A stretch of DNA of 64,000 bases from Pollenia angustigena (lineage: Eukaryota > Arthropoda > Insecta > Diptera > Polleniidae). This document shows positions 31,793-43,752 of this stretch, piece by piece. The stretch is from positions 230,569,127-230,633,126 of the forward strand of contig OV884056.1 of the NCBI GenBank assembly GCA_930367215.1, written 5' to 3'. Below the pieces are notes generated by a model, which ran no database searches, was not told the origin of the DNA, and saw only the letters and a list, made by a program, of their open reading frames with translations. The number at the start of each line of letters is the position of its first letter. Within the stretch, counting starts at the first letter, position 1. Position numbers and translations under genes: made by a program.

Positions 31793-32052
31793 CCCAGTAA
31801 AAACTTCGCCTACTTTTTCAAAATGAATAGCTTCCTTAACTCATAATTTTGTAGCTGTCTTCTATAACTACATCTATAACAACTTTTTTCTGGATGTATG
31901 CAGGTAAACAAAATAATGACTTACTTTTTAATGCGTTCATTATGTCCCAAAATTTGTAAAATTCATTGGTTCTTTCAGTAGAATTGTAAGTAGTGCTCTT
32001 ATGTTTTTCTGATTACTCAACACATTATTTTGTAGGCGAAGTTTTTACTGGG
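31793..32052. mobile_element. MITE with perfect 21-bp terminal inverted repeats
   Basis: CCCAGTAAAAACTTCGCCTA at 31793 is repeated inverted ending at 32052, 21 identical bases in all. CCCAGTAAAA starts are also seen at 28295 and 58887, so a family of such ends exists in the genome. Length 260 bp. Confidence 0.75.
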
Positions 32053-32777
32053 ATATTCATAAATGATTATAAAATTTAATAAACGTTTATCATAGAAAAT
32101 TTTTATAGAAAATTTGGTTTTCAAGCCTTTATTAAATTTAAAATAATTTTATGAATACAGGCTAAAATACATAAAAAAAAGCAACTGTATAACAAAAATG
32201 TAAAGTTTTATTTTTGGGTTTAATGAAATAAATTTTTAAAGCTTAAAGTGCGAGTTGATTTACATAATGGAAAAGTATCTTGTGCAACTTTAATAGCTCG
32301 TTCCGACCATATATTACTACGCTGCTGAAAATTATCACTGTTTCATATATCCGCCAAACAACTCATCTATCACAACATCTGTCATTTGCCATTAAAATTT
32401 AGTTTATTAAAAAAACCGCGAAATAGAGTTGCGATATTTTTTGCGCCCTTCTTCCGTACTAATGGTAAGATCTTGTTATATTCATGAAATTATTAGAAAA
32501 TACTTAAAATTTTGTAATTAAATGTTAATTTTGTATAGTAACGAGAAAAATTTATATTCAAAACTTTATCGCGTTTGGTGCAAAAACTTTCTTCGCGATC
32601 GCGAAAGAGTAATACATCGTTTTTTAATATTTTTTCACGGTCTTTACGGCTATGTGATGAAGAATTACCCTAATACACATATGGCTTTTATTAAACTTTT
32701 AAAAACAAATTTTTTCCTTTTTGTATCATACAAAATTCCCCCCTAAGGCTCAAGCTGGATCCACGCCTGGCGCTCAT

Positions 32778-33356
32778 GTGCTTCCAGAAACCTTACAATT
32801 TCTTATTGGGATGTTTGTTAGTATGAAAAATAATTTACATTTAAATAAAATTTCAACATATTTTAAGTGGCAACTTTTTATTACCAAAAAAAAAAAAAAA
32901 AAAAACAGCAACGCATACTAAAACACTCGAAAGCCAGACCAACAATCCTTATTTATAATCTACAGCGGATTACAACACGTCGAGATTATAAACACATAGA
33001 GATACTGGCTCACATACACACACGCACACTTATACTTTGAAACACTAACACAAAAGGACAATGTGCAGGTTATAAAATTTTCTTATCATTAAATATTACA
33101 AGCGTATACTGCATATTCATGTAAGAATGTTTCAATATATGTAAATGTGTAGTTATGCATGTAAATGTACGTGTGTGTGTTAATAAACCAAGCCTTATTC
33201 ATACAATATCTCGTACCTTTTACAAAAGAAAACAAAACTCATAGAAAAGCAAACAAAAAATTACATTTTCATACCGAATGTATAGTAAAAAAAAAATCGC
33301 ACATGTAAAAAACAATTTCTAAAACTAGAATATTTTGGATGAGAAACCAAAAGATT
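32778..33356. other. AT-rich stretch without a gene
   Basis: Contains a pure A-run of about 19 at 32886 and CA/GT-rich simple sequence at 33014-33182. No coding. Confidence 0.45.
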
Positions 33357-33490
33357 GTATTTTAAGCAAGTAAAGGGCTAAATTCGGCTATGCCGAATCT
33401 AAGACACCCTGCACTAAGAGTAAGAATCTGAATAAAACTCGATATCACAGTTGCAGTTTAAGGCGTATTCTAAAAGTATGCTTTTTTAAA
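33357..33490 (+). repeat. mini-me-like 5' fragment
   Basis: GCAAGTAAAGGGCTAAATTC, the hairpin TTCGGCTATGCCGAA and ACACCCTGCACTAAGAG match the left end of the mini-me-like copies at 1651 and 43753, then homology fades. Confidence 0.55.
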
Positions 33491-33542
33491 TTCCCTAAGT
33501 TGATCACGCATAGCCTACGCTTGTCTACAGAAAAGAAACGAG

Positions 33543-33614
33543 AGTCTCTGCCGGGAATCGAACCCGCAACCCCGGCGCCGATAGACTAGCTCACAGCCAG
33601 CTAGTCTACCGGGG
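33543..33614 (-). repeat. tRNA-like SINE head
   Basis: On the minus strand it starts GCCCCGGTAGACTAGCTGG and reaches GGGTTCGATTCCC, a good B-box of a tRNA gene. The middle is a perfect 10-bp hairpin (TAGACTAGCT/AGCTAGTCTA) instead of an anticodon arm, so this is not a normal tRNA. It is about 85% similar to 53844-53916, which has an A-rich tail. Confidence 0.6.
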
Positions 33615-33774
33615 CACTCGCTTTTCATAAGGCATATGGGAAATTATCGACCGATCGCCACTGATCTTGAACACGTGCCCTTTGATACTAGCTCGTCCCT
33701 TAGCAAATCTTGTCAGCACATTATACACTGCCGGAAATTTTCCGTCTGCTGGAAAGTTGCCAATGAAACGCCAA

Positions 33775-33810
33775 TTATTATTATTATTATTATTTATTTA
33801 TTTATTAATA
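33775..33810. repeat. ATT and TTTA microsatellite
   Basis: (ATT)n followed by (ATTT)n directly after the first LINE fragment. Confidence 0.8.
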
Positions 33811-34016
33811 GATATATTTGATTGTATGTACATTTTCATATTATTTACAATATTTTAATATCTATATTTGGCTCTAACATATTTGTTGTGAGCCAGATTG
33901 GCAGCTTACTTGATTTATTACTATAAATATAGTTATTATTTCAATATTTTTGATTTTTAATTTTAAATTAAGCTAAATTTATTCAGATTAATAAGTATGC
34001 AATTGAAAAAATCAAA

Positions 34017-34265
34017 CTAAGTTTCAAATTCATTTATTATTAATTTTCTATATTTTAAGGAGATTTCTACGTATTTATACATGTTCTTGAAATCAGAGCC
34101 ATTTAAAATATTTAGTACTTCAGCTATTCCAAGTTGAGCTTTTCCAAAGTATTGTAGTCTAAAACCATTATATATTGGACAAACGCCTAAAAAGTGGTAA
34201 GTATTTTCTGCTATCTCTAAGTTGCATAATGCGCATCTCGAAATTGAGTTGATACGAAACGCCAA
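34017..34265 (-). pseudogene. LINE reverse-transcriptase C-terminal zinc knuckle
   Basis: An open frame of 82 codons reading RCALCNLEIAENTYHFLGVC and then PIYNGFR. Cys-x2-Cys-x8-His-x4-Cys near the C-terminus is typical of non-LTR retrotransposon ORF2 proteins. The remaining 40 residues are helical (YKYVEISLKYRKLIINEFET). Orientation is opposite to the surrounding LINE pieces, so it derives from another insertion. The 5' part is missing. Confidence 0.6.
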
Positions 34266-35243
34266 TTCCTAAAAAAGAAGTGATTTATAACCCCTAAAAC
34301 CGCCCAATAGCAATTTCTTTCCAAAGTCCATCTTGTTTAATTTTTAAAGTCAAACTACTGGCATCCTCTCACTGTAGACTTACTGGCCCAGTTATCAGAA
34401 AAATGTGTCATTACATTCACCATTTCAGTGATAGTAAAGTAATTGCATTCAATATTTCCAAGCTAAAACATTTTGTGTCGGCGATAATTTCTTTTGATTT
34501 GTCTGAGATCGCTTTATACGAGTTGTCATAATTTAGCTTTCGTCAAACGAGTTTAAGATTCATTCAGGAATACCGCAAGTCTCCTTTATTTTTCCTACTT
34601 TATTTCTTATTTTCCTTAATCGACCTCCTCTGGTAAACTTCCAACCCTATCTAATCGTTTGAAGATGACAGCAATCTTTACCATTCGTTTTCATTTGATA
34701 AAAGCGTATTAGTTGTTGGTGCGTAAAGGCAAAACATTAATGATACGATTGTTCGATACCTTAGTATAATCTCGGAATGGGCTGATGCAAATAAGGTTGA
34801 TTTTAATGCCCGAAAGACCCAGTGTTGTGTGCTAACACTTAAGCGCGCAAAGGATCAGGGCGCCTCATCTGTTTACATATGGATGGTTTACATAGATGGG
34901 GGTAGTGCACTTATTAGTGACACTACTCAGTGATAGTTCCCACCACCTGGATAACTATCTTGCCGCGAAGTGGTGGCTTAAATGCTGCCTGTAGTGAATG
35001 TCTTGTAACTCGAGTCGGCAAATTCTAGCCGGGACAAGTTGGAAGGTATATGCTTTAAGGCCAGCACGACTAAGGGTTATCCATCCTCCCACCCCCCATC
35101 CCATTACCTATGATCCTATCTGCCCCCCTTTATTTCCCATTTCCCCCACTTTTAAGGTCAAGGTGGTTGATAGCAGGGCCGAGGACCTGAATGGCTGGTT
35201 AGTGGATAAAGAAACTGGTCGCGAACAGCTTCCCTGCTTCCAA

Positions 35244-35640
35244 CGAAGCAGGTTTGTAAGGGAGAAACATTAAAGTTTCGCTTACCAATGCGCTTACGGA
35301 AGACATGAATTTTGTATGGCGAGTTCAAACTTTGAAGCAATAAATTTTTGACACATAAAGCGTATTATTCAGCGCACATAAAAATTGTTGGATGTAACGA
35401 TCAGCTTTACACACTGAATGTTTTAATACAGTTATTTTTTAGTATTCTCCCTTACAAACCTGCTTCGTAGTAAGGGAATGCCGTAGCACTTGAAATGTTA
35501 TTTTTTTTTTTTTTTTTTAATAAAAGTTGTTGAGAGTTCTTTCACTTACTTTACTGCATTTCAGTATGTCATATTGCGTAGCGCATAATTGTGCGCTTAT
35601 TTTTTTAAATGTACCTTTAGTGCTTCGCAAAATGAATAAA
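35244..35640 (+). repeat. Dispersed repeat family C, copy 2, with 23-bp inverted repeat
   Basis: CGAAGCAGGTTTGTAAGGGA at 35244 faces its perfect inverse at 35445-35467 (23 identical bases). Similar along its length to 12738-13125. It contains a T-run of about 18 at 35501. Confidence 0.78.
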
Positions 35641-36109
35641 TGTTGCAGTTTAATTTAGTGATAGTGCACTGCTGATTTAAATCAATATTTAGTGCACTAC
35701 CCCCAACTATGATGTTGTAATTTTTGGGGAATCAGATTCTCTTGATGTTCTGAGCATGAGGTTGCAATGTAATATCCGCGGGACAAGACATATATTTAAG
35801 GTGTCGAAAGAAGCATTCAGGTACCTATGTTTTTTAAAAGGTTGTAAGAGATACTTTGATTTTCCTCATAGTCGATTGGCCGGTACATCGTACAACGCAT
35901 TACAGGGAAAATCTGTTATATGGCTGGACTGTTCGTGGAGTGTCCTTCCTGCGGAAGCCTGCCCTCACACCTTTAACACAAACAGGCTCAAGTCCAATGT
36001 CCACAAAACGGTTCTCCCCCTATCCTCCTTCACATCACCTTTTTCCTACTTTTAACACAACACAATGAAATGCTTTAGTAGGGGTCATCCCCTAAGTGCT
36101 GGTGCTAAC

Positions 36110-37140
36110 AGAAAAAAGTTATTGACCGATCGTTACGAATTTAATGATGTGATATCTAGTAATTTCTAAAAGACCAAATTTTACCGCAATAGCATTAATT
36201 GTTGAGTTTTAAGGCGTTTTAAAGTGTTTTTAAATATTCGGCTTTTTAGGAGGCCTACACAGAAAGAAAAACACTCGGGAAAAATCAAGTTTTTTATGAA
36301 TACTTTAAGTACGAGTCGTACTCAAAAATTCAAGTAAGAATAACTCTAAAACGTACTCAAAAATCGTAAATGCGATCACTTTCAAAAATCAATCCCGGAA
36401 TTTCTTTATATAAGTATAAACATCTTAAATCAAGTTAAAAAGGATTAACTTTTCATTGTGTTTAACCCTCCGGCTTACGCATGTTTTGATTTTCTATACA
36501 CATTGAAAAAAGATCTGGCCAGACTCAATTGTACCACGGAGAGATAAAAAGTAAATTTTAATTCTTGCTTCTCATTTTGTTTATATTTTTGGTTAAATAT
36601 GTAGATAAGATTTCTAAAGTAAAAACCATATCGGGAATGAAGTTGGTGTTTTATCATTCTGTAAGGTGTAATTCGAGTAAGTATATCAATCTAAATCAAT
36701 CTTTCTAATTCGAGGTAAAATCCACTTTATAATACTTAAAGTCAAGCCCATTTTGAGTTTGATTCAATCTTAGCTTTACTTAAATCAATCTCATTTTCGG
36801 ATTATTTCAAGTACGAAATCCGGATTTTATTTGGATAATTTAACTTGAATCAATCTTTCTCTGCTTGGTTCAAGAAAATCCGTACTTTGAGTACGGATAG
36901 ATGGATTTTTCTTTTGAGTATATAGTTAAATATGGACCGACCTTCTTTAAACTTGGTACCGTGATTTTCAGTCATATGGCACTATGACATACTAAATTTT
37001 TCTACAATAGCGTTATTTATTGTATTACAGTGAAAAATCGATTTTATTAACAAAGGTTGTTCCACATTGAGGACAAAAACTCTCTTCCTACTGCACCGAT
37101 TCTTTTGTTTAGGATAACTTAAAAAAAATTCCGAACAAAA
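36110..37140 (+). repeat. mini-me-like element, degenerate copy, interrupted
   Basis: GACCGATCGTTACGAATTT, TAAGGCGTTTTAAAGTG, TATTCGGCTTTTTAGGAGGC, then after an insertion AAATATGGACCGACC, CTATGACATACTAAATTTT, GGTTGTTCCACATT and CACCGATTCTTTTGTTTAGG follow the order of the 153-bp units and right part of the intact copies. Confidence 0.55.
36258..36918 (+). mobile_element. Repeat family E, copy 1, with TA duplication
   Basis: TA|CACAGAAAGAAAAAC at left; the right end, inverted, is CTCAAAAGAAAAATC|TA. It interrupts a mini-me unit between GGCCTA and TAGTTAAATATGG. A second copy is at 47659-49175. Full of GTACG and AATCAATCT words. Non-coding; the TA duplication suggests a Tc1/mariner-type MITE. 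Confidence 0.6.
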
Positions 37141-37172
37141 TTTTTTTTCTGTTAGGTTGTTCTAATCTAAAC

Positions 37173-37316
37173 GATGGAGTCGTGCACTAATGTAGAGCTC
37201 ACATCCCGATACCAGTATGCACAAAAAAAACATAATGGAAAACATTGCTACTTTTACAACAACATCAGAAATTGCCAAAAAATTCATCCGTGCGTTACGA
37301 AAAAAACAAGGTAGAA
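37173..37316 (+). other. Unexplained open, less AT-rich segment
   Basis: Two overlapping frames stay open here: one from ATG 37173 (MESCTNVELTSRYQYAQKKH and on) and one from ATG 37217 (MHKKNIMENIATFTTTSEIA then KKFIRALRKKQGRK). An AAG|GTAGAA resembling a splice donor lies at about 37309. Composition is richer in GC than its flanks. I recognise neither peptide. It may be a host exon, or a retroelement fragment. Confidence 0.25.
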
Positions 37317-38079
37317 AATATTCAAAGATAAATATTTCTTTTTTATTTCCCTTTATTTTCCACTTTTTCATGTTTGTTTCCTTTCATACTTCGTGTTTTC
37401 ATAAATATTTTTTTTTTTTCATTTGGGGTTTCTTTTATTCGATTTCGTTTGTAGTTTGCCGTTGGTTCTTTTTGTAACAAAAACTTTATAAAAAAAACTT
37501 TTATTTGTCCACTTCTCTTGCAGAAAACCCACAGATAAAATAAAAATTTTAATAGTTTTGAAAGTGATAGTGTCATCTGCAGATGTAAATGAGGATGTAT
37601 AAAAACCAGAATCAACAAAAATTGGCCAACAGAAAAGCGTATTGACACACATACTTACAAACACAATATGGTAGAATCGGAGTTGTATTAAATTACTTTA
37701 AACATGACCATGGCAATTTGTAACAGGCTTAAGGGTTGAAATGAGGTCATAAAGGGGCCACACACTCCAAGCCCATTTTTAAGGATTTGTAGCCAGGACA
37801 TTGAAACAGCTAATAAATTCTCAGAGTTTATTTTGGAAAAAAATTTATAAATTTTTAGTTTTTCATGGTGTTTAAAATTTAAGTCTTAATAAGGCATAGA
37901 GTAGAACTAATCTAGACAAAATAGATTTAATTAGATTAAAGTTTATCCCTTTAATTTCTTAAATATGCTTCCACAAAAGTACACTTATTAATTATAATGA
38001 AATTCTTCTTAGCATAAGGAGCATATACACGTCACGTTTTTTACATCTGACGTTTCATCTTTCATCTGACTTGTCTGTC
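37317..38079. other. T-rich stretch without a gene
   Basis: Long T and A runs, frames are low complexity. Nothing recognised. Confidence 0.4.
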
Positions 38080-38345
38080 AAAGTGGCCGGGGCTCGAACG
38101 AAGGATTGATGTTTGACTATTGACGTCAGCAGTCGTCGATGACTAAGGCTGTGAGACGGCAAATCCATCAGGGGAGATAGAATGGTTGCGATCGAAACAT
38201 GTCATGGTAACCTGCCGGCCGGGGCTCAAGCACGTCAAGAGTGGGGGATTATCAAGAACAACTTTAATTAATTTTCATGTTGTAAGATTCCTTTCTTCAT
38301 AAAAATAATTTAATGAAAATTAAATTTGATGAACTTAAGCCTAAT
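38080..38345 (-). mobile_element. Repeat family F, copy 2, with GC-rich core
   Basis: The right end GATGAACTTAAGCCTAATAT and AATTTAATGAAAATTAAAT match the inverted end of the 46.5-kb copy. The core (38090-38250) is GC-rich with TGGCCGGGGCTCGAACG and CCGGCCGGGGCTCAAGC words resembling a tRNA B-box in one orientation, and aligns with 46620-46720. The left terminus was not located. Confidence 0.5.
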
Positions 38346-38419
38346 ATGAGAATATTGGAAATTTGGATTTAACTTAATTTTAAAAAAAATCATACATAAT
38401 GTTTATAAAACTATTAAAA

Positions 38420-38610
38420 ACGTCGATTATGTCTTATGGTGGTCCGGACGAAACGACAATACGTTTCGTGGAGTGTGGACTGTATATAGGGGTGGATTTG
38501 GGCTACAGCTGCAGAATACCAGCCAAGGATCCAAACACCCTGGTATTCCCCGAGAGAACGCCGATTGCGTTTCTGGGTTTATGGAGTGTATTGGGTGGCT
38601 TCGGGATTTA
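38420..38610 (+). other. Unexplained open, GC-balanced segment
   Basis: A frame from TCTTATGGTGGTCC reads SYGGPDETTIRFVECGLYIG and on to a stop at 38611, with near 50% GC in an otherwise 30% GC neighbourhood. Also open in part in a second frame. No family recognised. Could be a decayed LINE 3' region or a foreign exon. Confidence 0.25.
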
Positions 38611-38611
38611 G

Positions 38612-40379
38612 CGCTTTAATATCAACCAAGCATCCAAACAACTTGTCGAGAGCCAGAAAAAGGCACAAATATTTAAACGAAAGAAAAGCACTTCTAACCC
38701 TATAAAAACACTTTCGTTTTCTGAAACGTTGTAAAGTTTCCATTTATTTGGAAAAAAATACAAAATTTCCTACAAGCATTAAATTTCCGAACAATTAAAT
38801 TAATTTATTTATAAAATTAAATCACAAAAACAATTAAGTTATTTTAAACCGATTTAAAATACAGCCTTCCAATATGGCTTTCAAAACAACGCTTCGACTT
38901 AAGTTACAACAATAAATTTTAAGTTACAAGCCAAAAATAAAAAATTTACAGCAGGGATGGGAAACACGCTGACATCAGTTCAGACGTGAACACTATAATC
39001 CATTTATTCCAAAAAAATTATTTAAATTTATAAAAAAAATTTTAAGCACTGAAATAAAAATTTTGTCAATGCTTAATTTTTTCACTTACTTTTTACACAT
39101 AAATCAGTTGTCAAAGCATGAAATAAGAGTTCTTCAGATCGCTACAGCAGAGCTTCTACGCTTCTACAATAATCATGTAATATTTCATAGAAGTGTAAGC
39201 GCTCCGAATTCTCCCTTTCATTACTGCTTCCGAGGAAGCTTAAGTTTTTGCTGAGATATATCGGCATTGTAGAATATTATCTTAAGCCTGCTAACAATTC
39301 CGTCAATAGCTTACCGCCGCTGCCGAGCATGCGTTAATTGAAATTTTGCAGTGCAAAATGTGACAACTCAGATGTAAAAAACATGTGGTGTACATTCAGC
39401 TTTATTAATAAAAGCTTTCATAATAATATCGCAATATTTAAGTGGACTAAGTTATTTTACTTAAACAATTAAAGCAAATAAAAAACATTCTAGTTTTTAT
39501 CTTGAAAATTAAAGTTTCACGTCCCATTTCCAGAGCAATGAATGCCCCATAACTTCCAGAAATTATAAATTATACGTTCATTACAAAAGCTTAAACAAAT
39601 GAAAAGAAATGTGCTCTGGTGCATAAAAGTAGTTAATAATTCTAATCAAACGCAGAAAAAAAAATAATTTTCAGAATTATTTCACAAAAAAAAAACGACC
39701 CAATAAATACACATAAAAAAATAAATGCATGTAATTATGCGTAGGTGTGTAATGAAATTATCGTCAATGATTTCGTAATAAGAAGTTTATAAAAAAAAAA
39801 TTTCTAACAAGAACAACAAAAAAAATCTCACATCCACCAAACATATTCCAAAATATTTATTTAAATTGAAATATGGTTTCCCCTTCCCTATGGTTATGGT
39901 GGTCACATATTCCCCAACAAACCTTAAAACTAAATAAAGCCCCAAGCCGACACACACATACAAATATTTGATTGTCAAGGTTATGAGGGGTATATACGGT
40001 TTTTTCGGACTACTTTAACCAGAAAAATGAAAATACACACAATGATTTTATTTATTAACAAAAACACAAAGTTCGTTTGGTAAAAAAATTAAAATCGGTT
40101 TTTCATCTGGGAAAGTTTTTCTTTTTTGTTTTGGAACATAAACTGAAAATCCTTTTGTAATGCTCTTAGCTTTATGTAAATAGTTTTAATAAAAGTTAAA
40201 GCTTATGCATTGAACGTTTATGTGAATTTTTTCAGAATTAAAATTTTACTTTTTTTTAATTTACGTTTTTAGATACATACGTATGTGCCCTTAATTATAA
40301 AAGTGGTCTAAGTCAAATAAAGAAAAAATAGTTTATAAGTAACTTATACCACATTTCTTTTAACTAAATTAGTTCAAAA
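38612..40379. other. 1.8-kb AT-rich stretch without a gene
   Basis: No conserved coding or paired ends seen in either strand. Confidence 0.4.
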
Positions 40380-42065
40380 CAGTGTTTGATAATAAAAAAA
40401 AAAAATTTTAGCGTACGGAACACGCACCCCAAAAAGATATCTATTTTTGTATTAACACACACACTTAATAACGTTCATAACTACTTTCAAGAAAGTACCG
40501 AGCATTATATAGTGTTCTGCTCTTCGTTAAAAACAGAGCAATTGTAGTGGCTCCCTAGACATACATTATATTTTAATGTTCAATAGTGTTTCTTTTTTAC
40601 ATTGATAAGGGAATGGGCAAAAAAAAAATGTTAGCAATGCCCACAGCACGAACAGATTTTGTGTGTATGGTGTACAATGGTGTACACTGTGTCTTGTGCA
40701 CATGATTTGTTTGTATATGTATTTTGTTTTTGTTAATAATTTTTTACCAGCCAAAAGGGGACTAATGACAACTGAAACAAACGAACATTAATGTGCTGAA
40801 CGGAACACAACAATGCAATTAAATCTTTTTGTTGAGTTGGATAAGTACAGTATTATTTTTGTGTTCGAAGAGAAACGTTATTATATCCTCCACCACAATA
40901 AGTTGCAAAAAGGGTATACTAAGTTTGTCATTCCGTATGAAACTTTTAATCCAGACCCTATAAATTATATATATTCTGTCTCCTTGAGTAATTCTTAGCC
41001 ATTTCCGTCTGTCTGTCTGTCTTGGCTCAAACTTGGTGTAAAATTTCTTGTAGTTATCCTAAGGAGTTTGGGATTGAATTCCAGTAAAATCGGTTTAGTA
41101 GGATCAGAGCTGTTAAACGAAATGTAGAACCATAACCTTAAAATCTGGAAATCACACTGTTAAATGTCCTAAATATCCGTCCATATTTTACCCTAGGCCC
41201 CATATAAGCCCTACCCCCAGAAAACTATATAGTATGCCTAGACCCATAATTAATAATGCTATCATAACAAAGTTTGGCACGTCACAGATTTATACGACTA
41301 GAAATGCCACTGTAAATATAATAAGCCCTACTCTACAAAACAGCTTAGTACGCCTGAAACCGTAATAAATAATGATATCAGAATAAAATGTAATACTTCA
41401 CAGTTTCATATGACTAGAAATCACACAAATAATTTTCGTGATGATCGGTCCATACAAAGCCCACCTTAGTAAATTAAATAAATACGCCTAAAACCGCAGC
41501 AGATATAGATATTGCGGTAAAATTTCTTCATATGACCAGAAAAAATGTCATGCAATTTATAAACCGGTCCATAAATTACCTGAGATCCCATTTTTAGCAG
41601 CCTTCTGAAATTCACTGTAAACGCTAAGACTGATTTCACCGCTGTATTGAAATTTTTTAATACCAGCAATCACTCTGTTTTGGGATGATTGGTTCATAGC
41701 TTACCATGGCTTCAGTATAGATTACTCTCTTAAAAATCTTTTAAGTTCGGCTTAAACTGTTACGAATCATGATATTTTACTCAAACTAGTTAAAATTGCT
41801 AAAAAAAAAAAAAGGATAATACTTTCTGATTAATATAGGCCTAAACAGCAACCAATTTTACTGCTGACGTCTGTTTTTATAAAGGTAAATTAATAATAAA
41901 AAGATATCATATAGATATCACTCCTGAAATATTCGAACTGGTGGAGGGTATCAAAGATTCGACACCGAATATTGAACTTGAACTTGTTTTTTAATGATTT
42001 ACTGCACAAACACTGTAAGCGTTTGTGTTTTTCACAAAACCAAACAGTAAGGAACGATATTTTGT
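40380..42065 (+). mobile_element. hAT-like MITE family A, copy 2, split by a mini-me
   Basis: Starts CAGTGTTTGATAATAA. Follows family A through ACACACACTTAATAACGTTC, ACCGAGCATTATATAGTG, AGACATACATTATATTTTAA and GTATTATTTTTGTGTTCG. A mini-me-like element then intervenes (40881-41990) before TGATTTACTGCACAAACACT, GCGTTTGTGTTTTTCACAAA and the decayed right end. Confidence 0.65.
40881..41990 (-). mobile_element. mini-me-like element, minus-strand copy
   Basis: Begins TATATCCTCCACCACAATAA and ends GGTGGAGGGTATCAAAGATT, then a decayed hairpin word and GAACTTG. It holds the CTGTCTGTCTGTCT tract (41003), a TATATATATT tract (40970) and diverged 153-bp-type units (CCCTAGGCCCCATATAAGCC, CATAATTAATAATGCTATCA). 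Inserted in MITE A copy 2; copies 1 and 3 read through this point. Confidence 0.7.
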
Positions 42066-42359
42066 TTTTTTATTATTATTTATTTATACACTGGTTCTAA
42101 GTCCATCGATATACTAAGAGCTGGGCCTGCTATCAACTATTTATATGTGTTACGCTGACCACACGTAAGCGTTCTGAGTATAAATGTGTTTTACCTGCAA
42201 TTTTTATGAAAATTTTCTTAAATTTGGCACATGCATTTTTCAGCCAAATAAGGCAACGTATAAAAATTCCAAATCTGCTTTGGTGAACTCCATAGTAGAA
42301 ATTGCTCTCAATTGCAATTTTTCATAATCGCGATTACGTTTAAAATAATATTCGGTTAT

Positions 42360-42745
42360 TTGCACATATTGATTTTAATTTGAAATTACAATAACATAAA
42401 ATTTTGTTTGTTGTGCTTAATTCCCAATTTTCATTCTTGATAAATACACTTAAATTAATTGTTGAAGGACAAGCTAGTTCTAATGGGCATTTCACTGGTT
42501 GCTTTGGCCAGATCATCAGGAAATCTTTACCGAAAAAACTTAAGAAAAGCTTAAAATATTAGATATGCAAACAAAACAGTATTTGCAACAATATTAAAGC
42601 TTTAATAAACACCAACAGCGAACAGTGAGTTTATCTTTTCTTACATTCCCCACTGCAATTGGTTGGAACTCTCATAACATTAAATGTAGTTGGAAGCGGC
42701 TTAAGAAAAAACTAAATTAAAAAAACAAATTGCTGTGTTGTTTTT
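42360..42745 (+). repeat. Dispersed repeat family B, copy 2
   Basis: Matches 17400-17785: TTCCCAATTTTCATTCTTGA, TAAATACACTTAAATTAATTG, GGGCATTTCACTGGTTGCTT, GATCATCAGGAAAT, AACACCAACAGCGAACAGTG. A partial, rearranged further copy lies at 42830-42960, where the CATCAGGAAA part is inverted relative to the TTCCCAA part. Confidence 0.6.
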
Positions 42746-42960
42746 TCAAAAACATCAATATAAAGCAATTCGCCAGTTCGGTTTTTATGCACGGGCACTT
42801 GCAAATTTACTAAAAAAGTAATTTTTGGGAACACATAAAATGTATTTGTTGTGCTTAATTCCCAACTTTTATTCTTGATAAAACAGTAAAACTTAATCTA
42901 AAATTTTTGGATTTCCTGATGACCTGGCCTAAGCAACCATTGAAATGCGCATATACTGAT

Positions 42961-43750
42961 AGAAACATGCATCTTTGTATTGACGATGCCCTATAATCAG
43001 AATTGTGACATCATTGTTACTACAAATGGCATCAATGATGCAAAAAGTAACACCAATCCAATGACTAACGCCTTAGTACAATTTTGTCATTTTTTACGTG
43101 TCATCTATTTTCCGACTATTGTGAAATCAATTCGATGCCACATTTTGTATATTATTAACATTATTTTCATGATTACAATGTATTATAAAAAGCAAAAATT
43201 CCTATATTCTTTTTTTTTTAATTATTTAGTTAAATACATAAAATTTTTAAAGTAGAATGATTACGAAAACCACGTGGAGCATGGTGCTGGTATATTTTCA
43301 TTGAGAGTTCTGCTGTAAACAAAGGTCGTAATTCAACAAACGTGAAACAAACATATATAAAGGGTAAGTAAATAATAATATTCTCTCACTTTGACTTCAG
43401 TCAATTCCAATGACTTTGACTTAATGACAAACTGTCATTAAATTGATGCTTATGTGTCGTTTATCCGATGTTACTGCGTCATCGCAATGAGGACATGTTC
43501 GTCATTTCTTTGATGCCGATGTGTCATCCCAATTATGTGCCGCTATTACTAAGTTTGTATACAAAATTTTGACGGAACAGCTTAGTAATGCCTAAAATGT
43601 TCGCCTTTAATGAAATAATAAAATAAAATCACATTTCGCCGTAAAAGTCCGAGTTTAAGACTACGTTGAACTTAGTTTAAACATAATCCACATCACAAAA
43701 ACCTGGCCTTACTAACTTAACACAACAAGTTGTTGGACAATTTCTGTAAA
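42961..43750. other. Stretch without a gene
   Basis: No product recognised in the open frame at 42980-43255 (low-complexity hydrophobic tail). Repeated CAATGACTTTGACTTAATGA-like words near 43385-43445. Confidence 0.35.
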
Positions 43751-43752
43751 AA

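Larger units (their letters stand above)
31307..32670. mobile_element. Insertion inside hAT copy 2 with GGGTAAT ends
   Basis: TA|GGGTAAT on the left and ATTACCC|TA on the right. The sister copy reads through this point (TTTTTATATAATATACAT). The inverted match is only seven bases. It carries two further inverted-repeat elements (31397-31787 and 31793-32052). Confidence 0.5.
28668..32769 (+). mobile_element. hAT element (DUF4371 type), copy 2
   Basis: Ends are GAGGCGTGGATTCAAG (28668) and, inverted, CAGGCGTGGATCCAG (to 32769); the first base alone departs from the family's C. GCGCTCAT flanks both ends exactly (28660-28667, 32770-32777). Interior order matches copy 1 reversed. It is 4102 bp because of two insertions absent in copy 1 (29058-29906 and 31307-32670). 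A G-run of 15 follows the left terminus and a T-run of 22 lies at about 28938. Confidence 0.88.
33667..36075 (+). pseudogene. jockey-like LINE: scattered reverse transcriptase and 3' pieces
   Basis: Pieces in order: PLILARPLANLVSTLYTAGN (33667-33774), the thumb-side motif of non-LTR reverse transcriptases; SNEFKIHSGIPQVSFIFPTL at about 34543-34635, the GxPQGS box with Gly replaced; SIISEWADANKVDFNARKTQ at about 34755-34850, the motif after the catalytic YADD box; and HIFKVSKEAFRYLCFLKGCK with RTTHYREN and FNTNRLKSNVHKTV at 35795-36020, the C-terminal region. No YADD box remains. A microsatellite (33775), a reverse-strand LINE tail (34017-34265) and a family C repeat (35244-35640) break the order. 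Clade jockey is inferred from these motifs. It lacks an endonuclease domain here. Confidence 0.7.

Noticed and set aside
33543..33614. Functional tRNA gene
   Set aside because: B-box is good but the middle forms a long hairpin with no anticodon loop of normal size; SINE head is a better reading.
37162..37664. Several overlapping frames on both strands
   Set aside because: Beyond 37316 they are T/A-run translations without conservation.
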